Below, piece by piece: positions 1-10,284 of a DNA stretch of 64,000 nt (positions within the stretch are counted from its first letter, which is position 1; each line of letters begins with the position of its first letter). This DNA is from Nephrocerus scutellatus (Eukaryota; Arthropoda; Insecta; Diptera; Pipunculidae). The DNA lies in NCBI GenBank assembly GCA_947095585.1, contig OX352763.1, forward strand, positions 16,665,462 through 16,729,461, in the 5' to 3' direction. The position numbers and the translations under genes were made by a program. The notes under the pieces were generated by a model, which was given only the letters and a program-made list of their open reading frames with translations, searched no databases and had not been told where the DNA came from.

Positions 1-1488
1 ATATTAAAAGTTCTATGGAACGTAAGTAATTACACATTATTTTCCTTATCACTTCAGACAGATATCAACTTCTCTTGCTTCAAGTGTTTTCGATTGCTTG
101 ACATATTCAACAGTGGCAACAGCAGCAACAATTACCCAACAAAAAAAAAGGACAACTACCTACTACTCTGTACCATTATTTTATTATACGGTTAATACCA
201 ACTTGTTGAGTGACAATTTTGTGTCCATCGAGAGACACAATAGACAGACGATACATGCGATACTTATACTCACTCATACTTACACCAAGTGCAAAAATAT
301 TCAAATGAAGGCCGATAATCATGACTATACATTGGGTTAGGGCCATAGAAATTGTCTGAATTTTATTGATTTTATGTGGTCGATGAACTGACACTTCTGT
401 TGTTGATATAGTACACGTTACCCACTAGAAAGAATCAGTTGCTATTGAATGATAACCAGCGATTTCATTGAGTTATCTATGAAGGACTTTTTTGGTATAC
501 ATTCATGGGATAGAAGGATACTATATAATTGATACTACATAAATGCTTAAAATGTTAAAGTGTTGGATATATCCTTATAATAAAATTGATTAATTGGTTA
601 AACATAGAGAGGCTAAAATATTGTTATACGACTAAAACTTTAATTAATCATCAGCAAAGAAATAGCAACAGTTCACAATTCTATAATGGACAACTTTTCA
701 ATGCACACAAAAACACTTAAATACTTGCACTACTATTTACTTAGCTGGTACCTCTACCTTCTTGGTAGTACTTTTGTCAACTTGAGTGGTTTAATTCTTC
801 TAAACAATTAATGAATTTATGGTTCAAAACGCCGTACTATTTATACTCATTAAAATGTTTCCAGAAACTTCCAATCTTATAGACAGAAATATCGAGAAAA
901 CACCAGAACATTGTCGCAACTTCCGTTATTTACAACTAACCATACCATGAGACATCTTCCAAAAATAAAATCCATTTGCAATCATGTACCTACACAAATC
1001 GGACAAACCGATTTGACTACACTTTTGACAACACCAGTACATAATGAATTAAACTTATAGTCGGGTAATCTTACAGCCTAAAGGGCCAACTACAATGGAC
1101 TTAAGTTGGATTAATTTAGCTGATGTGAACGACTCATTACATGCTGTAACCATAATGTGCTTTTGGTAGATTTCGTCAAATGTTCGTCGACTAACGTGGG
1201 ATTAAGTACTTTGATTTTGAAATTTGATTTGAAATTTGACAACTGAGAGAAATTGTGTGAAATGCGAGTAGTTGCTAAAGTTCATTATGGGTAAATTAAA
1301 GAATGAGAGAAATTAGCTAAGATTTTCATGCGGTTTTGTCGTGAGAATAACCCACTGCAGCCCATTATAGTTGGCCCTTAAGAGTATGCTTATGTAAGTG
1401 CTTAATTCTAATTCAGTGCCTATTTTTGTACGGTGCGAGTTTAGGCAAATTCTTATACTTATTCTTATTCCTTTTTAGGATAGCGCTC
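1..1488 (+). other. Intron sequence, nothing recognised
   Basis: AT-rich sequence with no convincing ORF, RNA gene or repeat. It is read as part of the long intron upstream of the mannosidase exons, because the first exon in the window (38991) starts inside the catalytic domain and needs an exon beyond the left edge. That assignment is inference. Confidence 0.5.
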
Positions 1489-2293
1489 TGTTCATCTACT
1501 ACTCCCCGTGGCGGGGTCCAGCTGCATCTTACCCTATATATAGATGGGGTGCGGGGCTCTAACACGAAATATAAATAAAGGGCCGCGGGTACTTACAGTA
1601 TCCTCTTGATAGGCATTGTTCTTTAAAGACGCAGAAAGGGCTACCAGCACTTAGAGAATTTTCAATTTGGGCGGCCTCTTCGTATTTAGTAGTTCAGTCT
1701 AACGTATGTGGATTGGGCCCAGCAAGCTATCCTGGGTGGGCCTAGGATCGTTTTGCTGTCCTGGTGGCAAATGATGGGGTTCGAAGTTCCGGAAGGATGT
1801 GCTGTCAGGGTCTGCTTTACAATCGCCCAGGCACATGAAGAACGAACGGGTGATCCTTGATGCCAGATCTGACCACGCCGCGTGTGGAAAACTCGGGATA
1901 GCTTGCTATCCTGATGACAAGTGAGATGGTCAGGTCAAGGTCATTTTGCAATCGCCCAGGCACTCATACCGGAAACATCTGAAACCATTGAGACCCCATC
2001 CAAGGTTGAATTGGTACCACGGGAGTTGTCTTGCCCAATGTATAAGGTTGACCTTCGGGAAAACCGAAAACCGAGTCTGAGAGACCAGGTGGACCTCTTC
2101 GGAGGACTGCCTGAACTGGGACAACTATGGTGCGAACCCAGTTTTCTTCTGGGGATGTATCATGGGACTGTAAGGTTTACTCCTGCAAGGTAGCAACGCT
2201 AGATAGGAGATAGTACAATGAGTATGCTTCATGCCCCAAGGTGGGTAAGCGCGGGGCTCGTCCACAGCTCTACAACGATGTTCATCTACTACT
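1489..2293. mobile_element. Unidentified insertion with 15-bp target duplication
   Basis: The same 15 bases, tgttcatctactact, occur at 1489-1503 and 2279-2293 and bracket about 775 bp of much higher GC content than the surroundings. The insert opens with the small palindrome ccccgtggcgggg. It contains internal repeats: caatcgcccaggca occurs near 1821 and again near 1950, and gcggggctc occurs near both ends. A 90-codon frame (1921-2193) matches nothing I recognise. A 15-bp duplication fits target-primed LINE or SINE insertion, but no poly(A) or simple-repeat tail is visible, so the class is open. Confidence 0.6.
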
Positions 2294-2435
2294 AATTACT
2301 TTTCGTAACAATAAAATATGTTTATAGTTGTTGCTTCACTTCTGTGATTTGATAACAATGCAGTAGGCAATTTATAAATAATCAAACATTGATGATAATT
2401 ATATATGATAAGCATTGGTATTGACATTTTTAATT

Positions 2436-2520
2436 ATTTGTCTTTTGTTTTATTTTCAGGTGAGTTTCCAGTTAAACGTATCCAATATTATTATGACGAC
2501 ATTTGCAAATCGCTGTAAGT
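2436..2520 (+). promoter_or_regulatory. Candidate recursive splice site (ratchet point) with downstream donor
   Basis: A long pyrimidine tract ends in ttttattttcag at 2459 and is followed with no gap by gtgagt, so a strong acceptor abuts a consensus donor (CAG|GTGAGT). A second strong donor, gct|gtaagtat, lies at 2514/2515, defining a 55-base pseudo-exon. In Drosophila such juxtaposed sites split long introns stepwise through a zero-length exon, and a downstream cryptic donor helps exon definition. The strand agrees with the mannosidase exons 36.5 kb downstream. If used as an ordinary exon, its 55 bases are open in two frames, but neither frame joins the phase-0 acceptor at 38991 directly. 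Confidence 0.65.
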
Positions 2521-2700
2521 ATGTAATGGGGTTTTCATAAGAAGCGCCTGATTTTGTTTTTAAAATAAAAAAGTTTTATCAAACAGATATCAAATAGTTT
2601 ATTTGGGGTTAATTAGACTTTAATGGTGCTGTAATTTATGAAACACAACATTATTCTAGAGGGGAGTACAAAAACTTAGGATGGACATGGACATAAACGA

Positions 2701-2757
2701 AAGCAAAATAGAGGCGGCAACTTGCTTTTGTATGCAGTTGCCGCCTCTGTTTTGCTT
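2701..2757. repeat. Hairpin, 22-bp arms and 13-nt loop
   Basis: Bases 2701-2722 and 2736-2757 are inverted repeats that match at 21 of 22 positions; the exception is a T facing a G, which still pairs as G-U in RNA. The arms contain gaggcggcaact and agttgccgcctc. With one bulge, pairing can be extended by about four more bases on the outside. It could be a microRNA-like precursor or a foldback element; nothing in the sequence decides between them. Confidence 0.6.
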
Positions 2758-5700
2758 TTGCGAACATTGGTCCTTAAAATAATGTAGTGGAATGCGATTT
2801 TGAAGCAGTGTTGTAATCTTTTAATTATGTCAAGTCAAATATTTTAGCAGCATGAAACCATAAGTAGGCGTCCGGTTGCTTCCAAAAACATAAACATCTC
2901 AGCTGGTCGTATCGACATTGTATTCGACATTGGTCGTGCCAGCACTTTCATATTATTCGGAAACTTGGTCCCAATTTACAATTATTCCTTTTTGAAGATG
3001 GGATTTTGTAAATTAGGATTGTTTGATTATGGGGTATTCTATCACTGTTTGTTTTTTGGAAGTTTTTGGAGTTTGGAATGCCCAAGACTCGGATCATTGT
3101 ATTTGAGATTTTAATTTTGGTGTAGCGTATCTAACCTAACCATCCAAACTCCATGCAGCGTTGGAGGAAAAAATCGTACAGAGAAATTGTTTAATGTTTC
3201 GTTGCAGTCATAAATCAATTCTCCTCTTAAACCAAATTACAGCAGTAAATTTAGATTACTAATTAAAATGAATATCTTTGCCGTCCTGAAAACATGATAA
3301 TAAAAATAATACTGCTGTTTGTTTACTTTTGGTTGAAAACTTTATGGGGTAAATTTTTTTATATCATTGTAAACAAACATTATCAGTAAAAATAAAGTTT
3401 TAACAAGTCATAACGAATTTAAATATACATTAACATTTTTATCCAAAATATATTTTTTAAAAAGAAAGCTAAAATAAAAATACATGCCATAAGCCAAAAT
3501 TGAATTGGTCAATATTGTGGCTCCTCCTTGCTTTTATAAATGAAATAAAAAAGTCCAACCTTGATGGTATTTTGTGTATATCTATTATTTTTGTCAATAT
3601 TCTTGGAATGCGTGTCAAAAGTATCAATATGTACGAGTAGTATGCGGGCAGTATGTCAATAACAATTCTGTGTGTCCCACTGATGCCAGCTGAGTTAACG
3701 CAAGAAATACTTTCATCTCTGGCGAATCTTGACGATTAGCGAGAAATCTGTTGCCAAGAAAACAATAAACGTTTTTAGCTTTTGCTTCGTTTTCTTTTAT
3801 TTTGGACACATTTGACACATTCCTTTGGCATGAATGTCGACTTTTTAGTCACCTCACTTTTTGCGCTAGCTATTCCATAAATTTGCAGTTGTTGGTGGAG
3901 AAAGCTTATTATCGAAAAATGTGCTGAGCTGAGCTAGTTTTTTATCTCATATATACTATCTAGTTTATATCCATATAGTTGAACCAATAATGATCTACAG
4001 TGTAGGAAGAGCAGTAGAATTTTGTCACTCTTCAAAACAAAACCAAAACCAAAAAAATAAAATAATGCAGCATATAATACATTTTGTTAATTGTACATTA
4101 CATCGTTCATAGCATTATATGAAAACAAGTGTGGCCGCAGCCTGTTATATGAATACCTAGCGGAAATATCGGGCGTTTCCAGTGGACCCCTTCCACCCAA
4201 CCCACCCGACCCAACTAACCACCCACAAACTGACCTCAAACCCACTAACCCTCTACACCCATTGACCACCTCCGCTACCCAAAAAACTAAAGAATCTACA
4301 CTTATATCGGCAAAAAATATACACATACGTGTTCGAGTTATGGTCGCGAGTTCACACAAAAATCCTATGGAAAACAGCGATTTCAGTTTTTCCCTAATTT
4401 TCCAATTTTCCGGGCAACTTTTTTTCCGTACAAGCCTTATTCGGACCTTATTTGACTATCCACTAAACTGAACTAAAACCGAGTGATCTTGAAATTAATG
4501 CGGTCTGGTTGCGTTTGCGTTGTACGATAAATCAGAAAATAGTCAACAACCGGGAAAGAATAAGAATCAGAAAGGATGAAGCTCATTGCTGAATTAGTCC
4601 TTCCTTTATTTAATCACGTTAGTCAGAAAGCCTTGAAGCAAAGATATTTCTAACAACCTAGCTTTTGGCTATAGCGCATCTTATGCCTTCACTTATACAT
4701 GAACTTTATCTCTTCGTTCTAACTACACTTTTTAGCAATACAAATCCACATACGAGAACAAAAAACTACATACTATTAATTTGATTGCAAGCGAACGTTG
4801 AGAAAATTAAAATCAAATGTGATTTGCGATGCGTTTGCGCCGCGGTGAACACATTTCTCTTAAACAATCCATCGTTTTCGTCGCCGTCATCGTCAACTTA
4901 AATTAAACGCTGAAACCGTATTTTAGTGGGTGACGCCCAGCTTGTCTGCCGTCTACACGTTAAACCCTCCCAGCCCTGACATTGAAATATTTTACTGGCA
5001 AATGCGGCAGCGACAGCCGTTAAGTGAAATTGCCGCATTGAACCATGAAACTATTTTGAACGTTTGAACGAGTGTGGAATTGCGGATGAGATGGGCTGGC
5101 TGCTTAGTGCCTTGGGTAAATCAAGGTACGTACTCGTAGTTGGAGAAATTTTAACTGCATATGTTCGGTGCGACTGACTGACCTGGAATACAAAGAAATA
5201 TGAGGAAATTTATTAAATTAAGTGGAGACAGAAGAACACGTTCTGTTTGATGGCGTGGCTGACCAAAATCAAATAATGCAGTCAGTAGTTTTCAGTTGGA
5301 AGATTCTTGTGAGTTGCATATTTATTTAAATATAATATACAGCAATAATGGAAAAAACACTTTCTTAATGTACTTCAAATAAAAGTTTGTCGTTAGAGGA
5401 TTGATAACCCACATCTAACGAAGTATTTTCTTCTGGTCCTTAATAACCTTATTTATAACACTTGTTATAAATTCTTAACCGAAACTGCATATTATACCAT
5501 ATGATTTCAAACGTTCCAAAATATACCTACACCACTAAGCTTATCTTGATCGCACAAGGCAAATATGCAAAGGTTCTTTCATTTAATCTTGAAGCCAGCT
5601 ACGATCCTAGGCGACAATGACAACGGTGTCATTTCTTGCATTTATAATTCTGATAAATCCTTTGTCATTGCGACATTTAAGTTCCTTCAGAATGCATGCC

Positions 5701-6019
5701 ATATCTGTAGATTATTATTATTGTCGAATCCTCTTTTTGGTGATATACTAATGCGATCAGATTTGGCTTGCAGGTTGAAAGAGCAGAATTAAATCTTAGC
5801 ACTATTTGACATCTGTTACCGCAGCTTTTGGCATTTGGGAAAATATGTTCCTCGTGCAACCGGAAACAGCAGGCATATAAGCGGCGTATTATGATTGCTG
5901 CTGTCGTGATTGTGCTGTGAGATTTTTTTGTACATAACATTGGGCCAAAAAGCGAATATATCACGTTGGAATATATCGCATTTTGCCAAAATTTCTGAAA
6001 CAAATAACAAGTAAATGTA
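2758..6019 (+). other. Intron sequence without recognised genes
   Basis: Mostly AT-rich. The one compositional oddity is a pyrimidine tract at about 4184-4265, rich in runs such as cccacccgacccaac, which makes a 126-codon proline/threonine-rich frame (4091-4471). I see no family resemblance or splice context for that frame and do not call it a gene. No RNA gene was seen. Confidence 0.4.
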
Positions 6020-6060
6020 TAAAAAAAACAACCCATAAAAATTAAAATTTTTCATCTAAA
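6020..6060 (+). repeat. Terminal motif of a dispersed repeat (family B)
   Basis: The block acaacccataaaaattaaa, followed by a ttttcat block and ctctaat, recurs almost unchanged at 31030-31075. Its reverse complement recurs in part near 56455-56476 and 59780-59810. This looks like one end of a short non-autonomous element. Confidence 0.5.
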
Positions 6061-6589
6061 TTCTCTAATCGCAGAAATTGATATGGGAGCCCGTCGATCC
6101 TGGGCCATTTTTTTTTTATTGTAGAAGAAAATCATCGAAACAAACATTTGACATCAGATGTTAAAATTGAAAAAGCTCAGATCATTTTATTCTGAGCACT
6201 TAGAGCACGCTCATACTCTGAGCAAATTAGAAAAACGAACATTTATCTTGAGAACTCTTTGACTGCTCTGAACTAATTTATGAAAACGCCAAATGACAGA
6301 ATATTGTGAAAACTTGTTGTTCTATCTGTAAGTTGATATCGACAACAAAAAAAACGACATCAATAAAAATACAATTCAGTAAATAAAAATGTAAGTTGAA
6401 GTAAGCATAAAACATGTATGTCTCGTTTCATTTGCTGGGTTCATTTGTGCGTGCGCTAAGATTTCTCTCTCTCTCTCCACCACCAACAAAACCATGCAGC
6501 GCAGCCGACTGCGCAGCACACACCGCACAAAGTCCATAAAGGGCGACGAATATCTGATGCCAGTACAGATATTTAAAAAATGTATAAGG
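6061..6589 (+). other. Intron sequence, nothing recognised
   Basis: No coding or repeat structure recognised beyond a short CT run near 6465-6477. Confidence 0.4.
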
Positions 6590-6925
6590 GCCTTGCGGCC
6601 GAACCCGGGTCCCGATCACTACCAAATTTTCGAAAAAGTATTGTTTATTGGGTATACACATGTGTATAAAATTTGAAGAAAATCGGGTAAATTTTTTAAA
6701 TTTTTTGTTTGGGAGCCCCCCGACCCCGCAGCCCGAGGGGCCTCAAAATTTAATAGAAAGTGTTGTCTCCGGAAATACGCATGTGTGCAAAATTTCAATA
6801 AAATCGGGCCATGGGAAGTGGGTTAAAAATTGATCGCAAGAATCCACGACAGACGACCGACCGACGACCGACCGACGACCGACGACCCACGGGCAAGTGA
6901 AGTTAATATAGAGAATTTAAAAACT
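6590..6925 (+). repeat. Dispersed repeat family A, copy 1
   Basis: Two internal units each carry an atgtgt motif followed by aaaattt, then aaaatcggg and a GC-rich ccccga block. They end in a run of ccgaccgacga-type repeats (about 6848-6888) and the tail aagtgaagttaatatagaga. The same design recurs inverted at 15500-15870 and in part at 56477-56725. No ORF is present, so this is a non-autonomous repeat of unknown class. Confidence 0.6.
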
Positions 6926-7019
6926 TAGTTTTTCGGATACAAACTTTTATGTTTAGATCGACACAGGCCATACGTCACACGGTCCTTTTATTTTTAGATT
7001 GTATTATTTACTAATAATT

Positions 7020-7115
7020 ATCTGTTTTTGAGGTCAAAGTTTTTTCTTTTTTTCACGCATCACATGCGCACCACGCGACACGCGTACGCGGGATATGAAA
7101 ATTGGCCCCTGACAA
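7020..7115 (-). repeat. Inverted unit of the CG-rich tandem repeat
   Basis: The reverse complement of this stretch (atatcccgcgtacgcgtgtc and following bases) aligns with units of the array at 8865-9355. It lies in opposite orientation to the array. Confidence 0.5.
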
Positions 7116-7164
7116 AGAGCTGATCACAAAAATTCCAGCTTACTAATATAAGAAATATATTATC

Positions 7165-7430
7165 GGGTTTCTAACAGGTCATTGTATGTAGACTAAAGGG
7201 GCACCTAAAGAAACTAAAAATAGAAGTAGATGGCAGCTGTAGGCTTTGTTTGCTTGTGAAGAACCGGAGGAGACGTTGTGACAACTTCTCCACGAATGCG
7301 GAGCAACGAATCTACAGAGAGGTGACGATATGGAATTCCACGCAATCTCGGAGACTGCGCGACATTCACTGAACAAACTCCTTATCATTTAGTTGCTAAG
7401 AGCCTTTGGTATGGCGGGAGGGCTGTAGGG
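7165..7430 (+). mobile_element. LINE-X scrap: C-terminal end of ORF2
   Basis: The translation contains the C-terminal landmarks of the LINE at 34490-38290: TGHCM, then EEPEETL, LLHECGA and SETARHSLNKLL. These match GEAEETP, LLNECEA and SESARHSLNP there. In-frame stops and small shifts show it is dead. It is sandwiched between two inverted units of the CG-rich repeat (7020-7115 and 7440-7490). Confidence 0.7.
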
Positions 7431-7439
7431 ATCGGCATA

Positions 7440-7490
7440 AACTGTCCCCAACGCGACGCACGTCACACGCGGAATATATAAAATTATATT
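7440..7490 (-). repeat. Partial inverted unit of the CG-rich repeat
   Basis: The block gacgcacgtcacacgcgga is the reverse complement of the tccgcgtgtgacgtg-like core seen in the array at 8865-9355. Confidence 0.4.
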
Positions 7491-8510
7491 TGGGACTTGG
7501 ACACTGAGGACTTGACTATCGATTTTTTGCTTGCTACTTTTACGTTGATTTTTTTTGTTTCTTAACCACTGTAGTCTTTATTAGCCAGCTACTTTCCATA
7601 GCTCTGTCTATTCTTCGGAAGTAGAAGTAAAACAGCACAAAAAGTTGTTTTCAAATGACATCAAAATTTGAAAATAATTTGTTCGGCATTTTCCCAACAC
7701 AGTCCCACTTTTAGAACAGCATGTATTTCTCGCATACTTTGAGCATTATTAATGTATTGTTTTTGTTGGAGTTGTTTACAAATAACTGAGCATGGATACT
7801 ATTGGTTGATGTATCAGTAGAGCGAACGACATCAATTTATCACAATCCAACAACATGGTGAAAATTCACAACAATCATTTGTTGGCAGTTGATGGCGCGT
7901 TCCGCAGTCCACTTTGTATAAATGTCTCCTCGTTTAGGACGAAATTTTAATGGCAAATATGTTGACAAATAATAATGCCACAATTTGGACAACTATGGAA
8001 TTTCCGCCTTTGATTTGTGAGAGTCAACTTTGGCCAGTTGTTTTCGGTTTGCTTTGCGTGTTATTGGAGGGCATATTAACGTTTAGCCGTATGGACGATT
8101 TGGATGCATCTCTCATTATAAGGAATGGAATTCAAAACGAATTATGAGGAATTAAAATTTTAATATTTTTTGTATTTAATTAGTTTCTTTTGGTTAATGA
8201 GTAAGTAAATGGAATTTTTATTTGTTCAACTAATTTAATTACTCATCGGAATCTGATTGGTCGCAAGGAAACGAAATTTTTTAAGAATGTGTTTGGAAAT
8301 GTTGGGTTTTAAAAAAAAGATATCTGTTGTTGGTTGTGCAATTAGAATATTTTGTGCACTTATAAAATTTTTTCTTCGTTGTATGTTTTGCAAACATTGG
8401 TTATGTGTATTTTGCTCATTTTATATTTCAGCATTTTTAAGAATTTTATGTGACGATCATAACTCCAATTGGCTTTTGGTGAAAACAATACAAAAGTTAA
8501 GTTGTATTTG
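7491..8510 (+). other. Intron sequence, nothing recognised
   Basis: AT-rich. Small frames at 7950-8147 and 8257-8526 have low-complexity hydrophobic translations and no family resemblance. Confidence 0.4.
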
Positions 8511-8518
8511 TGTTCAAA

Positions 8519-8608
8519 GTTGGTGAGATGACTGAGAGGTTAGATTTTTGTCTACTCCTCGTAGGACTCCGGTTTGAATCATATATGTTAAGTACGGATT
8601 TTTTTTTA
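8519..8608 (+). other. tRNA-like remnant (pol III A and B box-like)
   Basis: An A-box-like stretch, tgactgagaggttag (8527-8541), is followed about 35 bases later by the B-box-like ggtttgaatc (8571-8580), and then by a run of T near 8600. Spacing and motifs resemble a tRNA-Ser-type gene with a mutated B box (C to T). No clean acceptor stem is visible, so I read it as the head of a decayed tRNA-derived SINE or a tRNA pseudogene, not a working tRNA. Confidence 0.35.
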
Positions 8609-8723
8609 TTTCTATATCAGATATAGACTGTATATAAAATATTCTAGATGTATTTGACAGTATAACCAGTAATAATGTATTAGCACAATAAGTGACTACG
8701 GAATACCAAAAAAGAAGGCTGCA

Positions 8724-8856
8724 AGGCGCAGGGACATAAGCCAAACAGAAAAAATTGGGACTTGGTCCCACTTAAGTGGGACATAGAATTAGAGACTAAT
8801 GTCCCACCCCATCAGGGCCAAAAAAAAAATATGTTGGGACTTATGTCCCTGCGCCT
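8724..8856. mobile_element. 133-bp MITE with perfect 17-bp terminal inverted repeats
   Basis: aggcgcagggacataag at 8724-8740 is exactly inverted at 8840-8856. Inside lies an 18-base perfect palindrome (gtcccacttaagtgggac, 8765-8782) and further copies of tgggac/gtccca. No coding capacity. The DNA-transposon family that moved it is not evident, and no clear target duplication was found. Confidence 0.75.
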
Positions 8857-8864
8857 CTTAAGCC

Positions 8865-9355
8865 TTTTTATATTCCGAGCATGACGCGTGTCGCGTGTGT
8901 CGCATGTGATGGGTTGAAAATAGGGCTAGGTCCACACGACCTAGAGAGCTGAAATTTTGTTAGTGTCTAAATCCAAATTAGCATTTTTTATATTCCGAGT
9001 CCGACGAGTATCGAGTGTTGCGCGTGTGATGGATTGACATTTTTTTTTTCGAGTTCCTGAGGTCTTTTTTAACCAACTTCCACATGTCCTAGAGAGCTGA
9101 AATTTTGTGAGTATCTAAGTCCAATATAGCATTCCGAGTATGACACGTGTAACGTTTCGCGTGTGGCACGTGTGATGTTTTAAAATCGAGCCTTTTTCTC
9201 GTTTTTGAGGTTTTTTTAACCACCGTTCGCACGACCTATAGGGCTGAAATTTTGTGAGCGACTCAATGTCAGCGGCCCATTTTGATATCCCGCTTTTGAC
9301 GCGTATCGCAAGTCGCGTGTGGCGCGTGCGAAGCATGGAAAAAAACGTGTTTTTT
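8865..9355 (+). repeat. CG-rich tandem array, period about 148 bp
   Basis: Three to four degenerate units. The landmark ctgaaattttgt recurs with spacings of 148 and 147 bp (near 8949, 9097 and 9244). Each unit also has a CpG-rich core such as acgcgtgtcgcgtgtg and an atattccgag or atatcccgc block. Inverted relatives lie at 7020-7115 and 7440-7490. About 150-bp internal arrays are known from some fly Helitron-like elements, but no Helitron end was identified. Confidence 0.65.
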
Positions 9356-10284
9356 TAAGAGGTTGCCGATTTTTTTTTTGAATAAAACACATATAAAATT
9401 ATGAAATGACCAAAATTTTTTTTTATTTGGTAGATAATTTTTTGGCATTTAACATTTAAACACAATTTCTGGCTACCACGACTATTTTTCACAAATGTCA
9501 TTTTTTTTTTTTTTTTTTTTTTTTTTCATAATGATTTGCCAAACAATACTGAGTAGAAATGCCACTTTGAGCTGTCAAAACAACTGTCATAAAATAAAAC
9601 GACATCTATCGGAAAAACAAACCTCCCAAAAAAACACCCGTTACTTGACTTCAAAAAATAACTTTGATAACTTTTGTAGACAAATGAGTGGATAAACTTT
9701 GTACTTGAATGTCGATATGCTATGTCAACGGTAAATGTGTGGGGAAAAGTTTTCTAACATGCGGAAAAGTCTCAAATTAATATTTACGTGTCAATGTATT
9801 TGGCACAGTTTCCTTTTTTTCACACGAAATTATTGTCTCATTATAACTTTTCATTTGTGGTTCCTTTTGAGCTGGATTTAAAACGTTTTTAATATTTTCA
9901 CGTTTTCAACAACTTCACAGGAATGAAGTGTTAAAAATTACCTGACCTTTCATCTTTTAAGTTCTTTTTTCTGTGGGAAAACGAAACTGAGATTTTCGTT
10001 TCCATTTTGAATTATGCTTAAATCCAAGTCGTGTCGTGTTTCCTGTCAAGAAAATTCTTTCTGCATATCTATAAGTACTCGAGAGTATTTTCTATAACAT
10101 ATCACATCACAAAAAGAAAATACGAAAATATCTACGAATTCCTGTTATGCTACGTACAGTACAGTACAGTGTAGTATATCATCGAGTATAGTATGAAAGA
10201 ATGAAGACTCGTGAAGAATCAATACAACCAATGTCATGTCATTAAAAAAAATGTATTTATTTATTATTATTATTATTACGCCAA
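9356..10284 (+). other. Intron sequence; 26-base T run
   Basis: AT-rich and without genes. It holds an uninterrupted run of 26 T at 9501-9526, a short (tacag)n run near 10154, and an (att)n run at about 10261-10279. Confidence 0.45.

Noticed and set aside
2460..2514. Ordinary 55-base mannosidase exon
   Set aside because: Two frames are open, but neither ends in phase 0, so it cannot join exon A directly. The abutted donor explains the site better. Not fully excluded if another exon lies between.
4091..4471. 126-codon proline/threonine-rich frame
   Set aside because: It follows from a pyrimidine-rich tract. No family match, splice context or codon pattern supports it.
9501..9526. T run as the poly(A) tail of a minus-strand retrocopy
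   Set aside because: No coding or LINE-like sequence and no target duplication were found next to it.
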